Source of the DNA: Sediminicoccus sp. KRV36
GTDB taxonomy: Bacteria > Pseudomonadota > Alphaproteobacteria > Acetobacterales > Acetobacteraceae
Assembly: GCF_023243115.1 (NCBI RefSeq)
Contig: NZ_CP085081.1
Coordinates: 3,472,001-3,536,000, forward strand
DNA: 64,000 bases
Reading direction: 5' to 3'
Shown: positions 9,050 through 18,030 of the stretch, in pieces
How the letters are laid out: each line of letters starts with the position of its first letter
Position numbering within the stretch: the first letter of the stretch is position 1
Translations under genes and position numbers: made by a program
The notes under the pieces: model-generated
Seen by the model: the letters and a program-made list of their open reading frames with translations, nothing else
What the model was told of the DNA's origin: nothing
Database searches by the model: none

Positions 9050-10639
9050 TCAGTTCCCGATGCGCACCGAGCGCAGCGGGAAGCCGTTATCGGCCTGCTG
9101 CACCAGCGTCACATTGTTCCGCGCCGCCCAGACCACCTGCTGCTGATGCAGCGGGATATAGGCCACATCGGATTGCAGCAGGCGTGTGGCTTGCGTGATC
9201 AGCTCCTGCCGGCGGGCGGGCACCGTCTCGGTCTCGATCTGCGCGACCAGCGCATCGAAGGCCGGGTTGGAATAGCCGCCATTGTTGAAGACCCCCCGCG
9301 TACCGTCCCGCGTGCCCGCCAGGTTGAACAGCGCATTGTGCGCGTCATAGGTGTTGGGCGTCCAGCCCAGCAGGTAGAAGCTGGTGTTGTAGCGCGGCGC
9401 ATTCACCTCGGCGAAGAAGCGCGCGCGGGTTTGCGCCGCCAGCGTCACCCGCACATTGATGCGCGCCAGCATGGCGACGACGGCGGTGCAGATCGCCTCG
9501 TCATTCACATAGCGGTCATTCGGGCAATCCAGCGTGACGCCGAAGCCGTTGGGATAGCCGGCTTCCGTGAGCAGGCGACGGGCGCCATCAAGATCGAGCG
9601 GCAGGCGCGTGTCATTTGCTTCCAGGAAGCCATTCACGCCGGGGCCGAAAATCTGGCCGGTGGCGCGGGCCTGGCCGCGCATCACGCGCGTGGTGATCGC
9701 CTGGATGTCAATCGCCTGGTAGATGGCGCGGCGCACCCGCACATCCTGGAAGGGATTGCGGCCGCGCACATCGCTTTTCAGCAGCTCCGCCCGGTTCTGG
9801 TCCATGCCGAGATAGATGGTGCGCAGCTCCGGCCCCTGGATCACGCGCAGATTGGCCGTGCGGCCGATGCGGTCCATGTCCTGCGGCGGCACGGTATAGA
9901 CCATGTCCACCTCGCCGCTCAGCAAAGCCGCCACGCGCGTCGCGTCATTGGCGATGACGTTGAATTCCACGCGCGTCAGGTTATGCGTGGGCGTATCCCA
10001 CCAGAGCGGGTTGGGCGCCAGCACCGTGCGGCGATCCGGCTCGCGGCTCACCAGCACGAAGGGGCCGGTGCCCATGGCGTTGCGGGTCGCGAAATTCTCC
10101 TCGCGCGAAGTGAGGTCGGCCACGCGGGTCGCGTTGTTCCGCTCCAGCCAGGCCTTGCTCATGATGCCGAAGCTGGTGAGTTCCTCGGGCAGGATGGGGC
10201 TGGGGACGCGCGTCACGAGGTCCACGGTGAAGTCATCCACCTTGCGGACTTCCGCCACGGCGGCGAAGTAGGCGCTGACATTGGAGCCCGGCCCACGGCC
10301 GCGGGCGATGGAAAACACCACGTCATCGGCGGTGAAAGGCGAGCCGTCGGAGAAGCGGACATTGCGCCGCAGATGGAAGCGCCAGGTGAGCGGATCGGCC
10401 TGCTCCCAGCGCTCGGCAAGAGCTGCTTCGAGGCGCAGATTGCGGTCCCGCCGGATCAGAGGCTCATAGATATTGGCGTTGAAGGTGAGCAGAAAGGTCT
10501 CGGACCGCGAATAGGGGTCCATCGAGTTGACGTCGCCGTCATTGGCCCAGCGGAAGAGATTGGCCTGACCGGAAACAGGAACAAGGCCAAGGCCGAGGCT
10601 GGCCGCCAGGGCCGCCACGGCGAGGAAGGGGCGGAACAT
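9050..10639 (-). CDS. family-5 extracellular solute-binding protein (ABC transporter, peptide type)
   Basis: A 529-residue periplasmic protein of the DppA/OppA class. A signal peptide (MFRPFLAVAALAASLGLG...) is followed by the family patterns SMDPYSRSETF, LAERWEQADPLTWRFHLR and NVRFSDGSPFTADDVVFS. The ATG at 10637-10639 has a good GGGAGAA ribosome-binding site, whereas upstream in-frame ATGs fall inside a hairpin. No permease or ATPase genes adjoin it, so it is an orphan binding protein or partners with a distant transporter; substrates could be peptides or other organics. Confidence 0.88.
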   Translation of the reverse strand: MFRPFLAVAALAASLGLGLVPVSGQANLFRWANDGDVNSMDPYSRSETFLLTFNANIYEPLIRRDRNLRLEAALAERWEQADPLTWRFHLRRNVRFSDGSPFTADDVVFSIARGRGPGSNVSAYFAAVAEVRKVDDFTVDLVTRVPSPILPEELTSFGIMSKAWLERNNATRVADLTSREENFATRNAMGTGPFVLVSREPDRRTVLAPNPLWWDTPTHNLTRVEFNVIANDATRVAALLSGEVDMVYTVPPQDMDRIGRTANLRVIQGPELRTIYLGMDQNRAELLKSDVRGRNPFQDVRVRRAIYQAIDIQAITTRVMRGQARATGQIFGPGVNGFLEANDTRLPLDLDGARRLLTEAGYPNGFGVTLDCPNDRYVNDEAICTAVVAMLARINVRVTLAAQTRARFFAEVNAPRYNTSFYLLGWTPNTYDAHNALFNLAGTRDGTRGVFNNGGYSNPAFDALVAQIETETVPARRQELITQATRLLQSDVAYIPLHQQQVVWAARNNVTLVQQADNGFPLRSVRIGN

Positions 10640-10657
10640 GAAATTCTCCCGAAAACG

Positions 10658-10696
10658 CATGATGCCGGTCAAGGGTAATCCCCTGCCGGCATCATG
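10658..10696 (-). terminator. intrinsic terminator after the atp operon
   Basis: An 11-bp perfect stem (CATGATGCCGG and its complement) with a partly paired 17-base loop, followed on the minus strand by CGTTTTC. It sits 23 bases past the atpF stop and 19 bases before the ATG of the solute-binding protein gene, so it ends atp transcription but also lies in the leader of the next gene. Confidence 0.65.
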
Positions 10697-10718
10697 ACGA
10701 GTGGGCGAATGCGCGAAA

Positions 10719-11207
10719 TCAGGCGGCGCGGAAGGCCGTCGGCAGGCTCAATACGGCGGCGTCAATCAGGCTCGCATCCGCGGCGGCATCATGCCGCGCG
10801 ATGATGACTTCGCGCACGGCGGCAGTCGCGATTTCGGCGGCGGCGTGGCGAACCTCATTGACGGCACTCGCCTCGGCGGCGGCGATGCGGTCCATCGCCA
10901 TGCGCTCGCGGCGGCGGGCGGCGGCCTCGGCCTCGACGCCGGCGGCAGTGGCCAGACGCTGGGCTTCGGCCTGGGCGCGGGCGATCATGGCGGCGGCCTC
11001 GGCGATGGCGGCCTCACGCTCGGCCGTGGCACTGGCCAGCATGGCCTCGGCCTCGGCGCGCAGGCGGCGGGCTTCGTCGAGTTCGAAGCGGATGCGCTCG
11101 CCCCGGCCATCGAGCATCGCGGTTGCGCGGCTCCATGCCATCTTGCCGACCAGCAGCACGAAGATGACAAAGCTGGCGGCAACCCAGAATTTCGGATCCT
11201 GCAACAT
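10719..11207 (-). CDS. atpF: ATP synthase F0 subunit b
   Basis: A 162-residue peripheral-stalk subunit. One membrane segment near residues 8-25 is followed by a long alanine/glutamate-rich helix that pairs with b' to link F0 and F1. It is the last gene of atpI-B-E-F'-F, and its ATG shares one base with the b' stop (TGATG), typical of coupled expression. F1 genes are not in the window, as usual for alphaproteobacteria, where F0 and F1 operons are separate. Confidence 0.92.
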   Translation of the reverse strand: MLQDPKFWVAASFVIFVLLVGKMAWSRATAMLDGRGERIRFELDEARRLRAEAEAMLASATAEREAAIAEAAAMIARAQAEAQRLATAAGVEAEAAARRRERMAMDRIAAAEASAVNEVRHAAAEIATAAVREVIIARHDAAADASLIDAAVLSLPTAFRAA

Positions 11208-11704
11208 CAGCGGGCTCCCTCGCTTGCGGCGCGGTCCACGGCGGCGGCCACGTCATTGGCCGGTGCGGAGATCGAAAGCCGGCTCAGCATGGCGGTCGCG
11301 GTCTCACCGGCGACTTCGCGCAGGGCGCCCATCGCCTGGTCACGTGCGGCGCGGACCTGCTGCTCGGCCTGGGCCACCTGGGCGGCCAGCCGGGCATTGA
11401 TTTCGGCAGCCTGTTGCGCGGCCTTGGTCTGCGCCTCGACCATGGCGGCCGTGATGGCGGCCTGCGCCTCGGCCCGGGCGGCCACGGTGGCAGCCCGGAT
11501 TTCAGCCAGCGCGGCCTCACCAGCCGCCTGGGCGTCACGCGCGGCGTTGAGATCCGCCGCGATGCGCGCAGCGCGTTCGTCCAGAACCGACGCCACCTGC
11601 GGCAGCGCGTAGTTCTTCAGGACGAAAAACAGAAAGCCAAAGATGATCAGCAGCCAGACCAGCTTGCTCATCATCAATGGATTGGCGAAATCGAGCTGCG
11701 GCAT
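11207..11704 (-). CDS. atpF': ATP synthase F0 subunit b'
   Basis: A 165-residue second b-type subunit, with a membrane segment near residues 14-30 (KLVWLLIIFGFLFFVL) and a long amphipathic helix. A distinct b' next to b is typical of photosynthetic and alphaproteobacterial ATP synthases. It follows atpE after a GC-rich hairpin and overlaps atpF by one base. Confidence 0.92.
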   Translation of the reverse strand: MPQLDFANPLMMSKLVWLLIIFGFLFFVLKNYALPQVASVLDERAARIAADLNAARDAQAAGEAALAEIRAATVAARAEAQAAITAAMVEAQTKAAQQAAEINARLAAQVAQAEQQVRAARDQAMGALREVAGETATAMLSRLSISAPANDVAAAVDRAASEGAR

Positions 11705-11733
11705 GACGGCTTCCTGATGCTGAAAGGCAGAAA

Positions 11734-11754
11734 GGCGGGGCGTTACGCCCCGCC
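11734..11754 (-). terminator. intercistronic hairpin after atpE
   Basis: A 9-bp perfect stem GGCGGGGCG with a three-base loop begins 9 bases past the atpE stop; the minus strand then reads TTTCTGCCTTTC. As it lies inside the operon, it is likely a partial terminator or a 3' stability element that raises the amount of subunit c relative to downstream subunits. Confidence 0.55.
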
Positions 11755-11762
11755 AGACGCAC

Positions 11763-11987
11763 TCAGGCGAACAGGATGAGGAACGCGATCAGCAGCGCGA
11801 AGAGCGCCACGGCTTCCGTGAGCGCGAAGCCCAGAATGCCGATCGGGAAGACCACGTCACGCGCGGAGGGGTTGCGGGCCACGCTGGAGATCAGCGAGGA
11901 GAAGATGTTCCCGATGCCCAGGCCCACGCCGAACAGCGCGATGACGGCAATGCCAGCCCCGAGGGCCTTGGCGGCAGCAACTTCCAT
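11763..11987 (-). CDS. atpE: ATP synthase F0 subunit c
   Basis: A 74-residue proteolipid with two membrane helices joined by the polar loop ARNPSARD. The proton-carrying carboxylate is E58 in [11 protein letters not shown]. Glycine-rich GVGLGIG in helix 1 permits tight packing in the c-ring. It sits between atpB and atpF' on the minus strand. Confidence 0.95.
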   Translation of the reverse strand: MEVAAAKALGAGIAVIALFGVGLGIGNIFSSLISSVARNPSARDVVFPIGILGFALTEAVALFALLIAFLILFA

Positions 11988-12035
11988 ATTCTCAATCCTT
12001 CTGTTTGCTGAGAAGCGGGTGTGAACGACGCGTGG

Positions 12036-12791
12036 TTAGTGCAGATGCACCGCGTCGTGGAGGTAGATGCAGGTGAGGATCGCGAACACATAAGCCTGCA
12101 GGAACGCGACCAGCACTTCGAAGCCGACCAGCGCGACATTGATCGCGAGCGGCATGACGGCAATGAACGGCCCGACCGCCCCAAGCCCCGCCAGCATCAC
12201 CACGAAGGTGGCGAAGACCTTCAGCATCACGTGCCCCGCCACCATATTGGCGAAGAGACGGATGGAGAGGCTGATCGGGCGTGAGAGGTACGAGACGATC
12301 TCGACCGGGATGATGATGGGCGCCAACCAGAGCGGCGCGCCTTCCGGAAAGAAGTAGCCCAGGAACTTCTTGCCATGCAGCGAGATGGCAACCGCCGTGA
12401 TCAGGATGAAGACGATCAGCGCCATCATGAAGGTCATGGTGATGTGGCTGGTGTAGGTGAAGGCGTAAGGGAACAGGCCCAGCATGTTCCCGAACAGGAT
12501 GAACATGAACAGCGTGAAGACGAAGGGGAAAAAGCGACGGCCTTCCTCACCGATCTGCGCCAGCACCATGTCGTCGATGAAGCCGTAGGCACTCTCGGCC
12601 AGGCTCTGCATGCGGCCCGGCACGATGGCGCGGGCGCGCATGCCCCACATCATCAATGCGACAATGAGGGCACCCGAAATGAGCATGTAGAGGTTGGACT
12701 GCGTGAAGCCCACGGAAGCGCCGACAGGGCCGAGCGCCGTGTGCAGCTCAAACTGCCCGAGCGCGTCAATCGCTTTCCCCTCAACGGCCAC
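12036..12791 (-). CDS. atpB: ATP synthase F0 subunit a
   Basis: A 251-residue membrane subunit that forms the proton half-channels. The essential arginine is in SLSIRLFANMVAGH, and the C-terminal helix carries the conserved QAYVFAILTCIYLHDA. The start ATG at 12789-12791 follows atpI by 24 bases. Length and motifs are normal. Confidence 0.95.
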   Translation of the reverse strand: MAVEGKAIDALGQFELHTALGPVGASVGFTQSNLYMLISGALIVALMMWGMRARAIVPGRMQSLAESAYGFIDDMVLAQIGEEGRRFFPFVFTLFMFILFGNMLGLFPYAFTYTSHITMTFMMALIVFILITAVAISLHGKKFLGYFFPEGAPLWLAPIIIPVEIVSYLSRPISLSIRLFANMVAGHVMLKVFATFVVMLAGLGAVGPFIAVMPLAINVALVGFEVLVAFLQAYVFAILTCIYLHDAVHLH

Positions 12792-12815
12792 CGCGCATCT
12801 CCAACAAAAAACCGA

Positions 12816-13115
12816 TCAATCCTTGCGGGCACCGGTTCGGGGCGTGAACAGCCGATAGATGTTCAGCACGCCGGCGGCGGCCCCCAGAACGAAAAACACC
12901 AGGAAGAGCCAAGGCCAGGTGCCAAGCCACCGGTCCAGCGCGAAGCCAAGCCCCACACCGACCACCAGGGCGGAGAAAACCTCCACACCGGCCCGGAGAC
13001 CAAACCCCCAGGCGGAAGTGGGAAGCGCACCTTGGCCTGCCTGGGGCTTGTCGAGACCTTGGCGGTCCCGTGCAGCCTTCAGGCGCCTGTTCAGCGAATC
13101 CCGGTCGTCCACCAT
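12816..13115 (-). CDS. atpI: AtpI-like ATP synthase assembly protein
   Basis: A 99-residue protein with a charged N-terminal stretch and two membrane helices separated by DRWLGTWPW, as in AtpI/AtpZ proteins that help c-ring assembly and Mg handling. It is the first gene of the F0 operon; the preceding gene, smc, ends 88 bases upstream, so the atp promoter may lie in that gap or in the smc end. Confidence 0.85.
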   Translation of the reverse strand: MVDDRDSLNRRLKAARDRQGLDKPQAGQGALPTSAWGFGLRAGVEVFSALVVGVGLGFALDRWLGTWPWLFLVFFVLGAAAGVLNIYRLFTPRTGARKD

Positions 13116-13203
13116 GGCTCCTTCCTTGCAGTTTCCGCCGGAAGGCGAGGCTGCCTCTATGGCGGCGCAGCATGACTGTCAAGCGCAGGAAGGGCTGGAA
13201 AAC

Positions 13204-16200
13204 TCAACCTTCGGCCATCGCCACGGCTTCGCCGAGATCCACCGAGAGCAGGCGCGAAACGCCGCGTTCCTGCATGGTCACGCCAAACAGCCGATGCATG
13301 CGCGCCATGGTCAGCGCGTGGTGCGTCACGATGAGGAAACGCGTGCCGGTTTCCGCCATGCTGTCCAGCAGGTCACAGAGGCGTTCCACATTGGCGTCAT
13401 CCAATGGCGCATCCACCTCATCCAGCACGCAAACCGGCGCGGGATGGCAGCGAAACACCGCAAAAATCAGCGAGAGTGCCGTCAGCGCCTGCTCCCCGCC
13501 CGAGAGCAGAGACAGCGCCGAGAGCTTCTTGCCCGGCGGCTCGGCGTAGATTTCCAGCCCCGCCTCCAGCGGGTCCTCGCTGCCGACCAGGGCCAGATGC
13601 GCCCGCCCGCCGCCAAAGAGCTTGCCGAACAGCGCGCGGAATTCGCGGTCCACCTGCTCGAAGATGGCGCGCAGCCGCTCCCGCGCTTCGCGGTTCAGAT
13701 GCCCGATGGAGCCACGCAGCTTGGCAATGGCCGAAGCCACCTCCTCGCGGTCGCGCGTGATGCCGGCGATGCGGGCTTCCAGCTCCGCCAGCTCCGTCTC
13801 GGCGCGCAGATTGACCGGGCCCATCTCCTCCCGCTCACGCGCCAGGCGCTCGGCGCGGCGGCGTGCGCGTTCCTCGGCCGCGTCGGAAACATCATCCGGG
13901 CGCCCGGGCAATTCGGCCGCCTCGCCGAGCCGCTCCAGAATGCGGTCGGTCAGCGCCTGGCCCGCCTGGAGGGCGGAATCCTGGGCGGCTTCGGCCCGCA
14001 GGGCCGCCTCGCGCGCCTGGACCAGCCCCGATTCGGTGCCACGGCGAACTTCCTCGCGCTCCCGCGCGCGCGTCTCGGCCGCGTCCAGCGCGGCGCGGGC
14101 GCTGGCATGGGCGGCTTCGGCCGCTTCCAGGCGGCGGGTGGCCTCGGCGGCCGCATCTGCCACGCGCTCGGGCAGATGGGCGGCCGCCTCGCGCCGGGCC
14201 AGGGCATCGGCGCGGCGGGCTTCAAGCCCGGCCAGCCGCGTCGCCGCATCGGCCAGGCGTTGGCCCCAGGCCGTACGCTCCGCCAGCGCGGCCTCACGCC
14301 GGGCGGCGAGGCCCTCGCGCTCGGCCCGCAGCGCCATGGCCCGGCCACGCATTTCGGCAGCACGGCCCCGAATGCCGGCCAGGGCGAGCCGGGCCTGATC
14401 CACCGCCGCCCGTGCCTCCGCCAGATCGGGCAGGGCTTGCCGTGCGGCGCGCGCGGCGGCCAGGGCGGAATCGGCCTCTGCCGATTCGGCGGCAAGGCGC
14501 TCCTGCTGCGGCGCCAGGGCGGCCAGTTGTGCCTGGGCCGCATTGTGGCGGCTGCGCAGGGCGGCCTGTTCGGCCCGCTTGCGCGCCAGGGATGCCTCGG
14601 CCTCGCGGCGGGCTTCGCGCGCGGCGGTTTCGGCCGACTGGGCGCGCTGCGCTTCCTGTGCCTCGGCCTGAAAGCCGACCAGGGCGGGCGTGGCGGCGAG
14701 CAGCGCTTCCGCTTCCGTCAGCGCGGCCTGGGCTTCGCTGGCTTCCTCGGCGAGGCGCTGCGTCTGGGCGTTATGTTCGGCCAGCCGGCGCTCGGCCGCG
14801 TCCAGCCTTGTGGCGAGTTCGGCGGCGCGCGCGGTGGCGCGGGAATGGGCGGGCTCGGCCGCGTTGCGGGCGGCGCGGGCCTGCTCCTCGGCGGCCTGGG
14901 CGCGGTTCTCGGCAGCGCTGGCGGCAGCGCGGGCCTGTTCGGCGGCGCGGGCGGCGGGCGTGGCTTCGGCCAGCCGTGCCTCGGCCTGGCGCAATCGCGC
15001 GAGGTTTTGCAGGCGTGCCGCACCGGCTTTGGCGGCGCCCGGCGCCAAAACATAGCCATCCCAGCGCCACAGCGCGCCGGAACGCGCCACCAGCGCCTGG
15101 CCCGGCCGCAGCTCCACCTGCAGCGCGGCGCCCTCCTCCACCAGGCCGATCTGCGACAGGGCGCGGGCCAATTCGGCTGGCGCGCCGACCAGGCCGGCCA
15201 GGGGAGCGGCTCCTGCCGGCAAGGGCGGGGCCGATTCCAGCGGCGGCAGGGCGCGCCAGAAGCGGCTGGCGCCGGAGCCACGCCCACCTTCCAGCCCTTC
15301 GCCCAGCGCGGCCCCCAGAGCGGCTTCCAGCCCTTCCGGGATGGTCAGCGTGCGAGCGATCGGCTCAGCCTCACCGGCGGCATCCCCAGTGGCCGCGCGC
15401 AGCCCCTGCAACTCGGCCTTGAGGCGGGATTCGGCGGATTGGGCGGCGGCCTCGGCAGCCCGGGCGGCGGCGGCTTCGCGGGCAGCTGCCTCACGCAGGG
15501 CGCGGGCGGCGGTCAGGTTGGCTTCGGCCTCGCGCAGGGCCGCCTCGGTCGCGATGGCGACGGCACGCGCTTCGGGCAGCAGGGCGGCATCAGGCGATGG
15601 GGGGGCCGCGCGGCGCGCGGCTTCCTCCCGGGAACGGACCGATTGCAGGCGCTGGCCCGCGGCGTTGCGGGCGCGCTCGGCGGCGCTGCGCTCGATTTCG
15701 GCGGCGCGGGCGGCGTCACGCGCGGCATTGGCGCGGCGCTCCGCCTCGGCGCGGGCACGCTCGGCCGTCTCGAAGCCCACACGGGCGGCTTCAAGCGCCG
15801 ATTCAGCCTCCGAAAGAGCCGAATCCGCCGCATCCAGCGCCGCGATGGGCACGGATTGAGCCTCCGCCGCCACCCGCTGCGCGAGGATTTGCGCCACCTG
15901 CTGCGCCAGGCGCCGGGCGCGCTGGTCACTGAAAGCGAGTTCAGCTGCCAATTGATTGGCGCGGGCCGCCAGCGAAGCCGCGGCCTCGGTCGCCGCCTCG
16001 TTGGCTGCCTCGGCGGCGGCGAGTTCACCTTCCAGCCCGGCGGCCTCGGCCTCCGCCGCCTCGATCCGGGCGGGCAATTGCGCCTCGGCCGAGGCGAGGC
16101 CGGCGGCTTCCCGCTGGGCGCGGGTCTCGGCGGCGCGGGCGTCGCGCTCCACGCCGGCGGCATCCTCCAGATCGGCCATCAGCTGGGCGTAGCTTGCCTC

Positions 16201-17232
16201 CGCCTCGGCCAGGGCTTCCGCGGCGCGGCCCGCTTCGGCGGCGATATTCTCGGCCTCGACGCGGCGGCGTTCCAGCAGCGTGCGGGCCACACCCTCCTCG
16301 GCGCGCGGCGCCTCGATGGCGGCTTGCGCCGCCTCGGCCAGGCGGCGCGCTTCCTCAGCGGCGGCTTCCGCGAGGCGCAGCGCCTGGGCGCGGCCTGCCT
16401 GGTTCTCCCGCGCCGCCTCGATCGCCGCCTCGGCGCGGGCGACGAGGATGGCGAACCATTCGCCCTCGGCATCGCGCACGAGGCCCGAGAGATTGCGGTA
16501 GCGCGCCGCCTGCCGGGCCTGCTTGCGCAAGGCCTCCTGCTGGGTGGTCAGCTGCGCGAGAAGATCCTCGCTGCGGGCGAGGTTGGTCTCGGCCTGCCGT
16601 AGCTTCAGCTCGGCCTCATGCCGGCGGGCGCGCAGGCCGGCGATGCCCGCGGCCTCCTCCAGCACCGAGCGGCGTTCCTCGGGCTTGGCGCCGATCAGCG
16701 TCGCCACGCGGCCCTGGCTGACCATGCCGGAGGCGCGCGGCCCGCTGGCGAGGTCGGCGAACATGGTCTGCACGTCGCGCGCGCGCACCTCGCGCCCATT
16801 GATGCGGTAATGGCTGCCGGAGCCGCGCTCGATCCGGCGGATCACTTCCAGTTCCGCCGCCTGGTCCATCGGCGCGGGGGCGACGCCCGTCGCATCCTCC
16901 AGGCTCAGCACCACCTCGGCCAGATTGCGGGCGGGGCGGGTCGCAGTGCCGGCGAAGATGATGTCATCCATCTCGCCGCCGCGCAGGCTGCGGGCCGAGC
17001 TTTCGCCCATGGCCCAGCGCAGCGCCTCCACCACATTGGATTTGCCGCAGCCATTGGGGCCGACAATGCCGGTGAGCCCGGGCAGGACGGGCACCTGCAC
17101 GGGCTCGGCAAAGCTCTTGAAGCCGGCCACGCGCAGGCCGATCAGCGTGGCGGAAAGGCGGCGCGGGGTTGGAAGTTCGCCGGGAAGCTCCGGCGCGGCT
17201 TCACTCACGGCCCCTGCGCGCTCCGCGCTCAA
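13204..17232 (-). CDS. smc: chromosome segregation ATPase SMC
   Basis: A large protein of up to 1,342 residues. The N-terminal ATPase half has GFKSF and the Walker A GPNGCGKSN. Two very long coiled coils rich in Ala, Glu and Arg flank a hinge near residues 600-720. The C-terminal half has the ABC signature LSLLSGGEQAL and the Walker B CVLDEVDAPLDD. It condenses and resolves the chromosome with ScpA/ScpB. The start is uncertain: a TTG at 17232 or a GTG at 17208. It follows the dsbA-like gene by 9 bases, a cluster seen widely in alphaproteobacteria. Confidence 0.95.
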   Translation of the reverse strand: MSAERAGAVSEAAPELPGELPTPRRLSATLIGLRVAGFKSFAEPVQVPVLPGLTGIVGPNGCGKSNVVEALRWAMGESSARSLRGGEMDDIIFAGTATRPARNLAEVVLSLEDATGVAPAPMDQAAELEVIRRIERGSGSHYRINGREVRARDVQTMFADLASGPRASGMVSQGRVATLIGAKPEERRSVLEEAAGIAGLRARRHEAELKLRQAETNLARSEDLLAQLTTQQEALRKQARQAARYRNLSGLVRDAEGEWFAILVARAEAAIEAARENQAGRAQALRLAEAAAEEARRLAEAAQAAIEAPRAEEGVARTLLERRRVEAENIAAEAGRAAEALAEAEASYAQLMADLEDAAGVERDARAAETRAQREAAGLASAEAQLPARIEAAEAEAAGLEGELAAAEAANEAATEAAASLAARANQLAAELAFSDQRARRLAQQVAQILAQRVAAEAQSVPIAALDAADSALSEAESALEAARVGFETAERARAEAERRANAARDAARAAEIERSAAERARNAAGQRLQSVRSREEAARRAAPPSPDAALLPEARAVAIATEAALREAEANLTAARALREAAAREAAAARAAEAAAQSAESRLKAELQGLRAATGDAAGEAEPIARTLTIPEGLEAALGAALGEGLEGGRGSGASRFWRALPPLESAPPLPAGAAPLAGLVGAPAELARALSQIGLVEEGAALQVELRPGQALVARSGALWRWDGYVLAPGAAKAGAARLQNLARLRQAEARLAEATPAARAAEQARAAASAAENRAQAAEEQARAARNAAEPAHSRATARAAELATRLDAAERRLAEHNAQTQRLAEEASEAQAALTEAEALLAATPALVGFQAEAQEAQRAQSAETAAREARREAEASLARKRAEQAALRSRHNAAQAQLAALAPQQERLAAESAEADSALAAARAARQALPDLAEARAAVDQARLALAGIRGRAAEMRGRAMALRAEREGLAARREAALAERTAWGQRLADAATRLAGLEARRADALARREAAAHLPERVADAAAEATRRLEAAEAAHASARAALDAAETRAREREEVRRGTESGLVQAREAALRAEAAQDSALQAGQALTDRILERLGEAAELPGRPDDVSDAAEERARRRAERLAREREEMGPVNLRAETELAELEARIAGITRDREEVASAIAKLRGSIGHLNREARERLRAIFEQVDREFRALFGKLFGGGRAHLALVGSEDPLEAGLEIYAEPPGKKLSALSLLSGGEQALTALSLIFAVFRCHPAPVCVLDEVDAPLDDANVERLCDLLDSMAETGTRFLIVTHHALTMARMHRLFGVTMQERGVSRLLSVDLGEAVAMAEG

Positions 17233-17241
17233 GTCCCCGTC

Positions 17242-17841
17242 TCAAGTTCGGGGCGCATCCTGCACCAGACGGGCGAATTGCTCGAAGGGCAGGTTGCCGC
17301 TGTGCATGCGCCCGTTGAAGGCGAAAGAGGGGGTGGCGCGGATCTGGAATTCGCGCTCGGCCGCCACGCGCAGCTCCAGGATGCCGCGCCGCAGCGCCTC
17401 ATCGCCCATCACGGTGTCGAAGCTGGCGCGGTCCATGCCGGCCAGGGCGGCGATGCGGGCCAGTTCGTCAATCTGGCGGCCCTGGGCGAAGGCCCAGCGA
17501 TCCTGCGTCTGGAACAGCGTGCCGATGAAGGCCTCGTAGCGTTCCTCGGGCAGGGCGCGGGCCACGGCGGCGGCGGCGAGGGCCACGCCATCCAGCGGGA
17601 AATCGCGCCAGACCATGCGGATGCGGCCGGTGTTCACCAGCTCCAGCTTCACCCGGGGCCAGACCTGGTTGTGAAACGCCGCGCAATGGCCGCAAGTGAG
17701 CGAAAAGAATTCGGTGACGGTGACCGGCGCGGTGGCCTGGCCCGTGCTGCGGACACCCAGGCGCGGGTCGGCGGCCTGCGCGAGCGCCAGGCCGGGCGCG
17801 CCGGCGGCGATGATACCAAGACTGCGACGGCTGATCTGCAT
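17242..17841 (-). CDS. DsbA-family thiol:disulfide oxidoreductase
   Basis: A 199-residue exported thioredoxin-fold protein. A signal peptide (MQISRRSLGIIAAGAPGLALAQ) precedes the fold; the active site is C50-G-H-C53 (SLTCGHCAAF), with the helical insertion and a cis-proline loop ATPSF. It probably oxidises or isomerises periplasmic thiols. The ATG at 17839-17841 was chosen as the residue leading into the signal peptide. It lies between dciA and smc. Confidence 0.88.
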   Translation of the reverse strand: MQISRRSLGIIAAGAPGLALAQAADPRLGVRSTGQATAPVTVTEFFSLTCGHCAAFHNQVWPRVKLELVNTGRIRMVWRDFPLDGVALAAAAVARALPEERYEAFIGTLFQTQDRWAFAQGRQIDELARIAALAGMDRASFDTVMGDEALRRGILELRVAAEREFQIRATPSFAFNGRMHSGNLPFEQFARLVQDAPRT

Positions 17842-17913
17842 GGCCAGGCTCCGGCTGTGTTCCATGCCCCTACAGATGGCGCAGGGGGGGCGGGATGTCC
17901 ATCTTTGGGGCAT

Positions 17914-17964
17914 GGGTGGGGTTTGCCCCCTCACTCGCCCCCCGGCAGGAGACACTGCCCCTGC
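17914..17964. repeat. tandem-hairpin intergenic element, diverged copy 2
   Basis: Lies in the gap between dciA and the dsbA-like gene. It repeats the layout of 585-631: a G-run, a short palindromic block around GGGGTTTGCCCCC, a C-run and CCCCCGGCAGGAGAC, with decayed stems. Just beyond, a 14-bp perfect palindrome GCAAGGCGCCTTGC at 18016-18029 abuts the dciA stop and may end its transcript. Confidence 0.4.
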
Positions 17965-18030
17965 TCTCTTCGCGACGGGACTGCGGGAAACCGGGCGGCC
18001 GGCGGATATCGAGGGGCAAGGCGCCTTGCG

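Noticed and set aside
12859..16602. 1,247-codon open frame on the plus strand opposite smc
   Set aside because: It is the shadow of a very GC-rich coiled-coil gene whose third positions avoid stops on the other strand. The composition (Gly, Arg, Gln, Ala) is not that of a real protein, and smc is certain.
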